A DNA stretch of 64,000 bases from Neoaquamicrobium sediminum (lineage in GTDB: Bacteria > Pseudomonadota > Alphaproteobacteria > Rhizobiales > Rhizobiaceae). The DNA lies in assembly GCF_013240295.1 (NCBI RefSeq), contig NZ_JABETK010000001.1, forward strand, positions 682,001 to 746,000, read 5' to 3'. Position 1 is the first letter of the stretch, and every line of letters begins with the position of its first letter. The notes below the pieces were generated by a model, which ran no database searches, had not been told where the DNA came from, and worked only from the letters and a program-made list of their open reading frames with translations. The position numbers and the translations under genes are program-made. This document shows positions 38,978-48,556 of the stretch, piece by piece.

Positions 38978-39417
38978 CGGATCGGCACAATGCGGGCGAG
39001 CTCGGATCGCGCTTCCGCAAGTTGGGCCTGGGCGATCTCCTTCAACTGTCGCTCACGGGTCAGAGCTTGTCCCATAAGTCGGTGCTCGCTGGAGAGGACA
39101 GCCATTTGCTGGGCGAGCGCCTGGACCTCTCGTTTCAGAGACTGAAGTTCCGTGCCCGGTCGTTGTACGGGTTTCAAGAGCTTGGCCGCAACCGTATCAA
39201 AACGCGCGCGCAATTCTGGATAATGACCGGACGGGGCCGGAGCTGCCAAATTGGGATTCGACCAGGCGGTGAGCCCCCGTTCCATATCGACCCAACGGGC
39301 AAGTTCTGCTGGCCCGCGTGGGCAATATTCTCCCTCCGGAAGGCCTCCCTTCGCAGCCCAGGATTCGAGCAATTCAACTTTGCGCTGAAAGGATTCCCTG
39401 GCAGCAGATGGTTTCAT
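38974..39417 (-). CDS. Small coiled-coil protein (TnpC-like) of the Tn554-like element
   Basis: A 147-residue protein has a basic N-terminus and a long heptad-like C-terminal helix (LQSLKREVQALAQQMAVL, then RERQLKEIAQAQLAEARSEL). It occupies the place of tnpC in Tn554 elements, where the small product influences transposition orientation and frequency. The ATG at 39417 overlaps the upstream stop. Assignment rests on position and coiled-coil character. Confidence 0.65.
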   Translation of the reverse strand: MKPSAARESFQRKVELLESWAAKGGLPEGEYCPRGPAELARWVDMERGLTAWSNPNLAAPAPSGHYPELRARFDTVAAKLLKPVQRPGTELQSLKREVQALAQQMAVLSSEHRLMGQALTRERQLKEIAQAQLAEARSELARIVPIR

Positions 39418-41702
39418 TTCTGATCGACTCCATGGAAACGGGCCAGGTGATCTTCGGCCGCTTGCCGTCTTTCGGCCATCCTGGCTGCCAGCACTGTTCC
39501 CGGGCACATGAGGCAAGCGCTATTGGCGCTTTCTATCACCTTTTCCCAGTATCTCCTGTTCTCGGCCAACTGCACATTGTGCGGGCATCCGGCGCAGATC
39601 AGATCTTCAGCGTACCGTAAATCGGGACCTTGGCGTCGTTGTGCCTCCGGATTCTTTCTTCGGGCCGCAATCACACAGCCCGCCACGCTGAGGTCCTTTT
39701 CCGAGTTACCACACGCGCAATAGGAATGGCCCTGGCCATTCGGTTCCAGACTTTGCGCCCCCGCAAACTCAATGAGCAGTCGATCGAATGTCGGCCCGTC
39801 TGCACCGTAGTCGCCGACCTCGGCGCGTGCTTGCCAATCAGCCTTGAGACGTTGAAGGTCGTTCAGGATCCTTGTCCCGGCCCTGCCGCTGAGTTGCTCA
39901 TGACCATCGAGTGCCCGACGATAGATCTCGAGACGGAAGTCGAGGCCGACCTCCTCGAATGTTCGCAGCCTCAGGTCTTCGCGTGCAAGCGCACGCCTGG
40001 CCTGTTCAAGGTCTGCTCGGGCATGGTCGACAAGCTTGAAGAAACCTCCGAACCGCGCTTCGGTGATGTACGAACGGGTGCTGTCCGGATCATAGTGGCA
40101 AAGATATTGGGATAGGGCGGTCAGCGAGCGGTCCCGATACCGATAATAATAGACGACCGCGAAAAACCGACGGAACTGGTGTGGAGCGAAGGACCAATAA
40201 GTGCCGTCGGGAAGCGCAGGCACCTTCATCTCCTCGGCAAAGGCCAGCAAGCCGCGGCTGATGTTGGGGGTCTGGACCGACGGGGCCCTGGCGAATGGGT
40301 TGTGTAACTGTAGCAGCCACCGTGATCCGGATTCCTTGCGTGCGGTTGCACTCAGCCACATCAATATCTCCACGGCTTTTGCTACCGCCGCCGGGGCCGG
40401 AATCCGCTCCCGACCGCGGACGCTTTTGGCGATGAAGGTCTTGAGCCAAAGCTCACCGCCATCATCCTCCAGGCAATCATCTCGTAAGCTGAGAATTTCC
40501 TCGATCCTTCTTGCCGAGAAGGCCGCGATGACGATCACGCACGCAGTGGGAAGCAGGCGCAGGAAGATATGGTGGAGGCTGGTCGTGACATTGTTGATAG
40601 CCGCGCCATCGAAATGGCCGATGCTGGGAATGCCCAGTGCTCCATCCTCGCGCACATGCTTGAGCGCCGGACTGTTCCAGATGTCGTGGACCAGTTTTGC
40701 ACGACGCCATTTGCCAGGCTCGTTCCTGAACCCTCGCTCGGCATGACGGACGTCATCGACAAGTGTCTTCAGATCGTCGGCGTAAAACAATACCCATCGA
40801 AGTGCGCGATCAATGAGAAAACAGGTTTGGGTTGCCGGCGCGGTCGGGGTTTTGGAAAGCGGTGCACCGAGCTTCCTGGCTAACCGGGCGGAGTCGATCC
40901 TTCTGTTGAATGGTCTATATCCAATCGGATCATGTGTGAGTTCTTCCTGGAGGCGGCCAAGTCGTTCCCAAACGCGCATATAGCGATCTAAGGATTGCCC
41001 ACAGAATGTCTGATCTCTCTTGCGATTGTTTACCCGGTTATGAAGACAGGGGGTGATTTTGAGGCCGTTCTCAACGGCCCAATCAGCAAAAATCTTCGCC
41101 GCATTGTCCGATAGCTGTTTGCTATATTCGAAACCGGCCAGCCTGCTGGCCGCTTCGACGGAGAAAGTATTCGGGTCACTTTGTTGAACAGGCGGAGCGC
41201 GGCCGGCATGACGACATCTTTTAACGGCTTCTCGCGCCGCAGCTTCAGATCGGATCAGTCCTTCCATGCCGGCGTGCTTCAGGCTGTCGCAAAACTCCTC
41301 GAACCAGGCCTGTGTCAGATCCGACATGCCAGGAAGCCCACACGCGGTGCGCCAACGAAGGAATGCAACGAACCCCGCATATTCCTCCCGGATGGTCGAG
41401 GCAGAGCGGACCCAGGCATTCGGCCCGGTAAGCGCGTAATAGACGTATTTCTTGGCGGTAAGGAGATCTCGCCATTCGGCGTAGTCCGTCAGGCGTCGGT
41501 CTGGTGCGATCAAGATGTCGAACCGGATCGTCGTGCTCGCGTGCCGGCGTATCGTCGGGTTGTCGAGCTCAACCAACCAGGCATTATCCTCGAGAGTGCC
41601 GTCCTTGAGCCAGAGCGGCCTCGGGTTTTGCAGGAACTCGCAAAAGGCGGCAGCACCTGCCTCGCGGGCGTGTCGTGGCGGTTGATGGACCCGGCTCACC
41701 AT
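39414..41702 (-). CDS. Large tyrosine recombinase (TnpB-like) with a cysteine-rich tail
   Basis: A 762-residue protein. The recombinase core is seen in AAFSARRIEEILSLRDD (Arg), PHQFRRFFAVVYYYRYRD (HxxR) and LCHYDPDSTRSYI (His, Tyr). The C-terminal region has paired cysteines (YCACGNSEKDLSVAGC, CAGCPHNVQL, CLMCPG) that look like a metal-binding module, also found in Tn554 TnpB-like proteins. It overlaps both neighbouring genes. Confidence 0.82.
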   Translation of the reverse strand: MVSRVHQPPRHAREAGAAAFCEFLQNPRPLWLKDGTLEDNAWLVELDNPTIRRHASTTIRFDILIAPDRRLTDYAEWRDLLTAKKYVYYALTGPNAWVRSASTIREEYAGFVAFLRWRTACGLPGMSDLTQAWFEEFCDSLKHAGMEGLIRSEAAAREAVKRCRHAGRAPPVQQSDPNTFSVEAASRLAGFEYSKQLSDNAAKIFADWAVENGLKITPCLHNRVNNRKRDQTFCGQSLDRYMRVWERLGRLQEELTHDPIGYRPFNRRIDSARLARKLGAPLSKTPTAPATQTCFLIDRALRWVLFYADDLKTLVDDVRHAERGFRNEPGKWRRAKLVHDIWNSPALKHVREDGALGIPSIGHFDGAAINNVTTSLHHIFLRLLPTACVIVIAAFSARRIEEILSLRDDCLEDDGGELWLKTFIAKSVRGRERIPAPAAVAKAVEILMWLSATARKESGSRWLLQLHNPFARAPSVQTPNISRGLLAFAEEMKVPALPDGTYWSFAPHQFRRFFAVVYYYRYRDRSLTALSQYLCHYDPDSTRSYITEARFGGFFKLVDHARADLEQARRALAREDLRLRTFEEVGLDFRLEIYRRALDGHEQLSGRAGTRILNDLQRLKADWQARAEVGDYGADGPTFDRLLIEFAGAQSLEPNGQGHSYCACGNSEKDLSVAGCVIAARRKNPEAQRRQGPDLRYAEDLICAGCPHNVQLAENRRYWEKVIESANSACLMCPGTVLAARMAERRQAAEDHLARFHGVDQK

Positions 41703-43702
41703 AACTCGATGGCCCGCACAGTGCCCGCCGTCAGGCCGGCATCGACTTCGGCCTCCATCATCCTGAGAGCGCGACGGTGATGGGAGGACCGCAACCGATC
41801 AAGAATGACTTCGCAGAGAGCCTGGAAATTCAGCCAGACCTCGGCCCATCTTGCAGGATTGTTCGCCTTGAACGCTTCCTCCTGCCGGCCAAGAGATCGT
41901 TGGAAAAGGACAAGCGCCCGGATGCTATCGTTGCTCGGCCGGAACTGCCGGAAATGACAAGTCGCGCATTTGTCGATGGCCATGCAGGGTCCTGTATCCT
42001 CGTTGTTGGACGTCTTGGGGGCCGTGCAGAGAAAGCCCAGGCCCGTGGTTCTGGCGTGGTCCAAGGCGCTCTCGTGCGTCATCGATGTTCCAAGGGTATC
42101 GGCCGCTCCTTCGATGGGTTCGATGAGGCCCGCTTCTAATGCGGCTAGGAATGTCCGCATTTTTGAGGCAAGAAGGGCTTTGAACCACGGACGGCTCAGA
42201 TACCGCATGGTGGTGGCTGAGTTCTTGTGCTGAGCCAATCGCGCCGCGACCGTATGTTCGAAATTGGCGCGCGCCGCTTCCAGTTGAAGGACCGTGGGCC
42301 GGATCATCTGGCGACGTAGCGGTAGCCGGCCAATGACGGGGTGCTCGAAATTCTCGGCCAGCATCGCCTGCCAGTGGTGATCGATGGCAGCGGTTGTCAT
42401 CGGACCGATACGGTTGCGGTCGGATTTATATCCAGGCACGATCCAGAGCTTATCGGCAGTGGGCAATTCGAGGTATCGGGCCGTTGCCCGAATGCGCTCC
42501 GACAGCTTCTGCCAGGCGCGGATCGCTTCGGCACCGCTGAGATCGCCGTCGTTGTGGCGGACGTCAATGTCGGCGCCTTCCCAAAGGGTGCCTTCCTGGA
42601 TTTCGCCACGGGCGCGCAATTTTGCCGCGGCGACGGTGATGATCCGGACTTTGCCCCGGTGAATATCACCGATGAAGGGATCTGCGGCGAGCCGGTCACA
42701 GGTCGATACATTGAATGCGGTGTCGATCATGACGATGGTTTGCGCAGCGAGCAGCAACCGAACGTTGCCCTCAACGTGACTGACGGCTTCCGTCCAGCCA
42801 CCGAGCGCCGTGCCATGGCAGCCCAGCATCGTATTCTTCCAGTCGTTGAAACTCCGTCGATGCGGTTCCGCCAGCGCGAGATAGCGCACCATGATGGCCA
42901 TGCCTCGCTGTCTGGCATTGGCACGATTCTCGTCGGAGAGCGTGGCTCTTCGGACGTGAAGCGCGCTCAAATCCTGGAGGAGGTCCTCTGGTGTCCGCGG
43001 TGTCGGTAGATCCCGCGCTGCTGTGAAAGCCTGACCAGTTTCCCACTTGGCTATTCCGGCGCGCAGAGTACGCACGCAGATTGCCCGCAGCGCATAAAGT
43101 CGTTCATCGTTGAGACGGATGACTTCGCGCCAGTCGAGCTGGTCGTATTTCGGTCGTACCCACCCTTGTAGATCCGTCGGCAGTTCGACCTTGTTGAGTT
43201 CGCCGAATGATGGAATGTTCCGTCCCGTCAGTTGCCCCCGGGCAACGGGTGTAAATCTACCGGGATCGCTCCAGAGGCCGGCGCGGGACAGCCGCCGCAG
43301 GCAACTGACAACGGCTTCGAGGAGAGCTTTCCTGGAAAGCAGGTTGGTGTTGTTGATGATTTCGAAGCACTCGATGTCGCGTAACCGTGACGCCCAAGCC
43401 TCGCCCACCTCGTACATGAGCATTTTCGTCAAGCGCTCTGACCGCCCGAGCTGGATCGAATTGAAGAATAGGGCCTCTGCAGATTCTGCGCATATTTCGG
43501 CCCTCAGAGCCACCCAGCGGAGAAAGCGGACGAACGCCCGAAAATAACCCGCAGTTGTCGACGCGGTACAGCCGATGAATTGCTGCTCCCACGCAGACGC
43601 GAGGCGCTTGGCCGCCGCGGTGCCATAGAGCGGAACCACCACGGCGAAATCGAAAATCCTGCCGTCGACCTTGACTTCGAAGCTGTCCAACGTACCCTCC
43701 AA
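41696..43702 (-). CDS. Large integrase-like protein, first gene of the Tn554-like element
   Basis: A 668-residue protein distantly related to tyrosine recombinases. The N-terminal domain resembles core-binding domains (TASTTAGYFRAFVRFLRWVA). The catalytic residues are less clear than in its neighbours: the usual GLR.sE box reads FNVSTCDRL, while LRRQMIRPTVLQLEAAR and NSATTMRYLSRPWF resemble the HxxR and Tyr boxes. A cysteine cluster (CMAIDKCATCHF) is near the C-terminus. It may be a degenerate or structural partner of the active recombinases. Confidence 0.7.
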   Translation of the reverse strand: MEGTLDSFEVKVDGRIFDFAVVVPLYGTAAAKRLASAWEQQFIGCTASTTAGYFRAFVRFLRWVALRAEICAESAEALFFNSIQLGRSERLTKMLMYEVGEAWASRLRDIECFEIINNTNLLSRKALLEAVVSCLRRLSRAGLWSDPGRFTPVARGQLTGRNIPSFGELNKVELPTDLQGWVRPKYDQLDWREVIRLNDERLYALRAICVRTLRAGIAKWETGQAFTAARDLPTPRTPEDLLQDLSALHVRRATLSDENRANARQRGMAIMVRYLALAEPHRRSFNDWKNTMLGCHGTALGGWTEAVSHVEGNVRLLLAAQTIVMIDTAFNVSTCDRLAADPFIGDIHRGKVRIITVAAAKLRARGEIQEGTLWEGADIDVRHNDGDLSGAEAIRAWQKLSERIRATARYLELPTADKLWIVPGYKSDRNRIGPMTTAAIDHHWQAMLAENFEHPVIGRLPLRRQMIRPTVLQLEAARANFEHTVAARLAQHKNSATTMRYLSRPWFKALLASKMRTFLAALEAGLIEPIEGAADTLGTSMTHESALDHARTTGLGFLCTAPKTSNNEDTGPCMAIDKCATCHFRQFRPSNDSIRALVLFQRSLGRQEEAFKANNPARWAEVWLNFQALCEVILDRLRSSHHRRALRMMEAEVDAGLTAGTVRAIELW

Positions 43703-45147
43703 TCAAGCCTGTGAGGATACATATCGAGTCGAGCAGATTCGCTAAGCGGCTGTGTTGATAGCGAAAATCTGATTCGATATCGATCGCAAAACGCCAAAAA
43801 TCTGCTCGAACCCGGCTGGAAGGCCGACGCCGCCATCCAGGGGCTCGGCCGCACGCACCGGACCAACCAGGCGCAGCCGCCGCTGTTCCGGCCGATAGCC
43901 ACCAACGTCAAGGCCGAGAAGCGGTTTCTCTCGACCATCGCGCGCCGGCTCGACACTCTGGGCGCGATCACGCGCGGCCAGAGGCAGACGGGCGGTCAGG
44001 GCCTGTTCCGTCCGGAGGACAATCTGGAATCGCACTATGCCCGCGATGCGCTGCGCCAGCTCTACATGCTGATCGTGCGCGGCAAGGTCGAGGGCTGCTC
44101 GCTGGAGCGGTTCGAGGCATCGACCGGACTGAAGCTGATGGACTCGACCGGCATCAAGGACGAGTTGCCCGGCATCTCGACCTTCCTCAACCGCCTCCTG
44201 GCGCTCACCATCGACATGCAGGGCATCATCTTCACCGCCTTCGAGGGTCTGCTGAATGCCCGGATCGAAGGCGCCATAGCGTCGGGCAGCTACGATGCCG
44301 GCCTGGAGACGCTGAGCGCGGAGAGCTTCGTCGTCACCGGCCGGGAGACCATATACACGCACCCCGGCACCGGCGCCGAGACGCGGCTGCTCGCCATCTC
44401 AGAGCGCAGGCGCAACCGGCCGGTCACGCTCGATGCCGCGCTCGACCATCTCCTTGACCCGCGCGCGAAGCTGCTGGTCAACGAGCGCTCCGGACGTGCC
44501 GCGGTGCAGGTCCATGCCCCGGCCGTCATGACCGACGATGGCGATGTCCAGTATCGCGTCCGCCTGATCCGGCCGATGGAGGCGCACACCATCCCGTTCG
44601 GTGCGATGGTCGGAAGCCATTGGGTCGAGGCGGGCCGCGACGCCTTCGCATCGGTCTGGGATGCCGAGGTGGCCGAGGTGCCGGAGTTCTCGGACTCCAC
44701 CATCCACATCGTCACCGGCCTGCTGCTGCCGATCTGGCGACGCCTGCCCAACGAATCCTCGCGCGTCTACCGGCTTCAGACCGATGACGGCGAGCGGATC
44801 ATCGGCCGCAGGGTCTCGCCCGCATGGGCGGCGAACGCCGTGACGACCGGATCGGTCTCGCTGTCGGCCGACGACGCATTCGCGGCGCTCATGGAGGGAA
44901 GGACCATCATCGACCTCGACGATGGGCTCCAGCTTCGCCGCGTCCGCGTCATGGGCGCCTACCGCATCGAGCTGTCCGGCTTCACCGACACGATGCGCGA
45001 ACGCTTGTCCGCCTATGGCTTGTTCCACGAGATCATCTCGTGGAAACTGCGCATGTTCGTTCCCACGGACGCGAGCGGGGTCGCGGTGCTGGCGAGGCTG
45101 CTCGACCGATGGTCGGTCGGGTGCATCATCGAACGGGAGGCCGCGTA

Positions 45148-46188
45148 ATGCCCCGTCTCGATGCTTCGGAACTTGCCCGCCGTCTCGGTCTCCATGCCGA
45201 GGCGGCCTGCCGCCATTATCTGTCGAACGGAAGGCGCGAGGGCAATTACTGGCTGGTCGGGGACGCACGCAATCTGCCCGGCCGATCCATGTATGTCCGG
45301 CTGCGCAGCTCGGCCAAGGGACCAGCCGGCCACTGGACCGACGCCGCCACCGGCGAGCACGGCGACATGCTCGATATTGTCCGCGAAAGCCTCGGCCTCG
45401 TCGACTTCAAGGATATTGCCGACGAAGCCCGGCGCTTCCTCAACGAGCCCCGTCCGGAGCCCGACACCGGCACGCTCGTCGGCGGGCCGGGCCGCCGCGC
45501 GGCAGGGTCGCCCGAAGCGGCGCGGCGTCTGGTCGGCATGTCGCGCCCCATCCGTGGCACGCTCGCGCAGACCTATCTGCGCGGGCGGGGCATCACGGAC
45601 CTGTCCGGCATCACCAGCCTGTGGTTCCATCCGCGCTGCTATTACCGTCCCGACGAGCGCAGCCCCAGAAAGACCTTGCCGGCGTTGATCGCCGCCGTCA
45701 CCGACCTCGACGGCCGGCTGACCGGGGCGCACCGCACCTGGCTCAAAGCGGACGGTTCGGGCAAGGCCGACGTCGACACGCCGAGGCGGGCGATGGGCGA
45801 CCTGCTCGGACACGGCATCCGCTTCGGCATGGCGGACGACGTGCTTGCGGCCGGCGAAGGCATCGAGACGGTGCTGTCGCCCCGCATGGTGCTGCCCGGC
45901 ATGCCGATGATCGCCGCGACCTCGGCCGCCCATCTCGCGGCCATCCTGTTCCCGGCGACGCTGCGGCGGCTCTATGTCCTGCGCGACCGCGATCAAGCCG
46001 GCGACGGCGCGCGGGATCGGCTGGTCGAGCGTGCGACGAGCGCCGGGATCGAGGCCGTGGTGCTGTCGCCGCGCCTCGAGGACTTCAACGAGGATCTGCG
46101 CCTTCACGGCTCCGAAGCCCTGCGGGCGCTGATCCGGCCCCAGCTCGTCCATGAGGACGCCACCCGCTTCATGGCGGTGGCGGCGTAG
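45148..46188 (+). CDS. Toprim-domain protein (DUF7146 type)
   Basis: A 346-residue protein starts one base inside the helicase gene's stop. The N-terminal half resembles DUF7146 (LGLHAEAACRHYLSNGRREG), and the C-terminal half has a Toprim nucleotidyl-transferase fold: AGEGIETVLSPRM (acidic Glu) and LYVLRDRDQAGDGA (DxD). It is probably a primase-like or DNA-processing enzyme acting with the helicase during transfer or replication of the element. No zinc-finger primase domain is obvious. Confidence 0.8.
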   Translation: MPRLDASELARRLGLHAEAACRHYLSNGRREGNYWLVGDARNLPGRSMYVRLRSSAKGPAGHWTDAATGEHGDMLDIVRESLGLVDFKDIADEARRFLNEPRPEPDTGTLVGGPGRRAAGSPEAARRLVGMSRPIRGTLAQTYLRGRGITDLSGITSLWFHPRCYYRPDERSPRKTLPALIAAVTDLDGRLTGAHRTWLKADGSGKADVDTPRRAMGDLLGHGIRFGMADDVLAAGEGIETVLSPRMVLPGMPMIAATSAAHLAAILFPATLRRLYVLRDRDQAGDGARDRLVERATSAGIEAVVLSPRLEDFNEDLRLHGSEALRALIRPQLVHEDATRFMAVAA

Positions 46189-46504
46189 CAGATCGGTGAT
46201 AGAGCGGGCGGCGGCACCGCTGTCCCCGATTCGCTTCCGCGCGGGCTCCACCGATCGTCGGCGGGGACCGCAACCCGGCCTTCCTAGAGGGCGATCGAGC
46301 CCACAAACGGCGCGGACAGGCAATGGCCGCGGCCGACGATTTTCCGCCGGCGGGCAAGCCCGCCTTTGCATCGCGAAGCAAATTCGCCTGCCTTGGCCAT
46401 CATGGCCCTCGCGAGCGAGGACTGCCAGTCCGGCCCGCCCGTGGGCTTCCGACGCCATGAAGGCCGCGAGGGTCGCGGTCGGACCGACGAAGGAGACCAC
46501 GCAG
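46189..46504. other. Intergenic region without a gene
   Basis: The 316 bases between the Toprim and DUF2493 genes contain several GC-rich inverted repeats and no convincing start with coding character. The final part forms the leader of the next gene (GGAGACCACGCAG before ATG). Confidence 0.45.
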
Positions 46505-47446
46505 ATGAGAAGCGAACAGGACGACGGTTTCGAGCCGCAGCACGCTTCATCCCCCACCGACCGCCTGCTCACCGAACTTCAGCTCTATGGCTGGCGCCCC
46601 TTCGAGGACGAGCCCGATCCGAGGCCGCTGCCCGAGGGCAACATGGTGGCCGGAGCCGTCGCAGACATCTTCGATGCCTTGATCGCCACCCTTGGCGACA
46701 CCCGCCTCGAACCCGATCTCGACGATCTGCTCTGGTCGACCGTCAACCTCTTCCACCGCACCGTCCAGCGGATCGAGCGGGCGCTGGACGACAACGAGCA
46801 GGCGCAGCGCCGCCTTCAGCGGGAACAGGACGGCACCGAGATCAAGGCCGTCGAGCTGGAGCGCCTCACGGCCGAGGGCCAGACCATGATCGAGCGGCGC
46901 GACGCCTTCGAGATGATGCGCGACCATGCCGCCGAGCACTACGAGCGCCACACCGGATCAGGCTGGCGGCCGCGTTCCGGCTCGATGGTCAACCATCGCA
47001 ACCTGACCTCGGCGCTGGTCGACAGCCGCGACTTCCTCGCCGCACGCCGCAAGGCGGACGCCGAGGTGCTGGTCCCGGCCGGGCCGAGGATCGCGGTTTC
47101 CGGCGCCAGCACCTTCAACGACCACGATCTCATCTGGAGCGTGCTCGACAAGGTTCACGCCAAATATCCGCAGATGGTCCTCCTGCATGGCGGCGCCAGG
47201 ACCGGCACCGACCTGATCGCCGACAGATGGGCCGCGAACCGCAAGGTGCCGACCGTGCCATTCCCGCCCGATTTCGTGAAGTATCCGGCGAAGCAGGCGC
47301 CCTTCAAGCGCAACGACGCCGTGCTCGAAACGCTTCCCATCGGCGTCATCGTCTTTCCGGGTGGCGGCATCCAGGGCAACCTTGCCGACAAGGCGAGGAA
47401 GCTCGGCATCAACGTCTATGATTTCCGCGATCGAGGCGGCGCTTAG
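46505..47446 (+). CDS. DUF2493 (SLOG/YspA-like) nucleotide-binding protein
   Basis: A 313-residue protein. The first 190 residues are helical and acidic. The C-terminal third is a Rossmann-like SLOG domain of the DUF2493/YspA type: RIAVSGASTFNDHDLIWSVL, VLLHGGARTGTDLIADRWA, VIVFPGGGIQGNLADKA. SLOG proteins are thought to bind nucleotide-derived ligands. The family is common in conjugative islands with uncertain function. ATG at 46505 follows a GGAG motif. Confidence 0.83.
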   Translation: MRSEQDDGFEPQHASSPTDRLLTELQLYGWRPFEDEPDPRPLPEGNMVAGAVADIFDALIATLGDTRLEPDLDDLLWSTVNLFHRTVQRIERALDDNEQAQRRLQREQDGTEIKAVELERLTAEGQTMIERRDAFEMMRDHAAEHYERHTGSGWRPRSGSMVNHRNLTSALVDSRDFLAARRKADAEVLVPAGPRIAVSGASTFNDHDLIWSVLDKVHAKYPQMVLLHGGARTGTDLIADRWAANRKVPTVPFPPDFVKYPAKQAPFKRNDAVLETLPIGVIVFPGGGIQGNLADKARKLGINVYDFRDRGGA

Positions 47447-47609
47447 GCGCCGCCGCTCAGGCGGTCACGGCCGCCCTCGCTTGACGATCGCCAGCAAAAG
47501 GGGTCAAATCCGTGCATCCTCGCAGCACCGGCACAGAAGCAAAGTCGCAGGCGGAGCGTATCGTCAGACAGCCTGTCGTGATCTTTGAACCGATCATCCG
47601 GAGGCTTCC

Positions 47610-48026
47610 ATGACCCTCATCCTGCTCGCCGTCTCGCTCTCGATCGCCCTCTGCGTGATCGCCTTCAACTTCGCGATTTACGCACTGCCCTTCATGGTCG
47701 GGCTTGCCGCCTTCCGCTACGTCCATGCGACCGATGCGAGCGTCGCCATGTCCCTCATCGTCGCGCTCGGCGCGGCCGGGCTTTCCGTCATGGTCGCCGC
47801 CGCCGTCCTCGCCTTCGTGCGGGCACCCCTCCTGCGTCTTCCCGTCCTCGTGCTGTTCGCCGCGCCCGCCGCCCTCGCAGGCTATGCGGTGGTGCATGGC
47901 GTTGCCCACAACGTCATCGAGTCGACCGTCGCGCTCAATCTTCTATGCGGCGCCGGCGGCCTGTTCGTCGGCATCGCCGCGCTGATGAACATCAACGCAC
48001 ACGCAGCCGCCTTCACGCCGCGCTGA
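47610..48026 (+). CDS. Small integral membrane protein
   Basis: A 138-residue protein with four predicted membrane spans (LILLAVSLSIALCVIAFNFA, LIVALGAAGLSVMVAAAVLA, LVLFAAPAALAGYAVVHGVA, NLLCGAGGLFVGIAALMNI). ATCCGGAGGC before the ATG is a strong ribosome-binding site. No family is assigned; similar proteins occur in related islands. Confidence 0.68.
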   Translation: MTLILLAVSLSIALCVIAFNFAIYALPFMVGLAAFRYVHATDASVAMSLIVALGAAGLSVMVAAAVLAFVRAPLLRLPVLVLFAAPAALAGYAVVHGVAHNVIESTVALNLLCGAGGLFVGIAALMNINAHAAAFTPR

Positions 48027-48203
48027 CAGACGACTCACACGCGCCGCTCCCCGATAGCCGACAGCTCCCGGCCGGACCGCCAAGGACTTGGTGGCAGATC
48101 GTCACCGTGTCCTCGCGGACACGCGCCGATCCACTTCTCCGATCGGCCATCGGATTCGTCCAAAAACCAGATTCCACTTTTTGGTCCGATGGTCCGGGCT
48201 TCG

Positions 48204-48556
48204 TGAAAAGGGGCTTGGCCCCTCTCACGCTCTCCCCATGAAGGAAGGGCCGCACCCCTCCTTCAAGCATCCTCCCCTGGAAAGGGGTGCCACACACCCT
48301 TCAAGACCATCCCCTTTCCAATGCGGACACGGCGTCTGGTCGACGCCGTGCTTGCTCCTCTATCTCTGACTGTCCATTTTACGCCAGCCCATTCGGCGTC
48401 AAGGACAGCGCGGCACCTCAATTTTCAGCCCCGAACCGAAGGCCCGGATCAGAAAATCGGTTCCTCCGCTTGCCGCACGGCGGCCGCGTTCCGCGGTCCC
48501 TGACCCCTCTGGGCTACAGCGTGGACACCTTTCGTCAGAACGAAAGGAGACCTGAA
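48204..48556 (+). promoter_or_regulatory. Long duplicated leader, copy 1
   Basis: Around 350 non-coding bases precede the first paralogue and are closely repeated at 49198-49553. Shared blocks include CTCTCACGCTCTCCCCATGA, CATTTTACGCCAGCCCAT and GGGCTACAGCGTGGACACC. At the end CCTTTCGT (48528-48535) pairs with ACGAAAGG (48540-48547) around CAGA, covering the AAGGAG ribosome-binding site. The region 48027-48203 before it contains no evident gene. Confidence 0.7.

Larger units (their letters stand above)
37520..43806 (-). mobile_element. Tn554-like element with four recombination genes
   Basis: A 6.29-kb insertion with four overlapping minus-strand genes: two large recombinase-like proteins, a small coiled-coil protein and a third recombinase. 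Tn554-type transposons carry tnpA, tnpB and the small tnpC; this one has an additional large gene. CTGCT lies at both borders (37515-37519 and 43802-43806). The ends share an imperfect inverted motif, TTTTG(A/G)CGT, then GATATC 9-11 bases later. It is inserted in the same helicase gene as the RIT element. Confidence 0.8.
30675..45148 (+). pseudogene. Strawberry-notch-like helicase/methyltransferase, split by two transposons
   Basis: Three pieces, 30675-32918, 36750-37519 and 43807-45148, join into one open frame of 4,356 bases (1,451 residues plus stop). The N-terminal part looks like a Rossmann methyltransferase (EPSAGTGLLAILAE, LMNPPFSVMAHVETR). It is followed by an SF2 helicase core with Walker A GDGTGVGKGRE, DECH box IFDECHALQN, SATGA, and motif VI GLGRTHRTNQAQ, then the strawberry-notch C-terminal domain. 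The insertions at 32919-36749 and 37520-43806 each sit at a short repeat (GCCATC, CTGCT). As it stands the gene is disrupted and cannot give the full protein. Confidence 0.88.
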
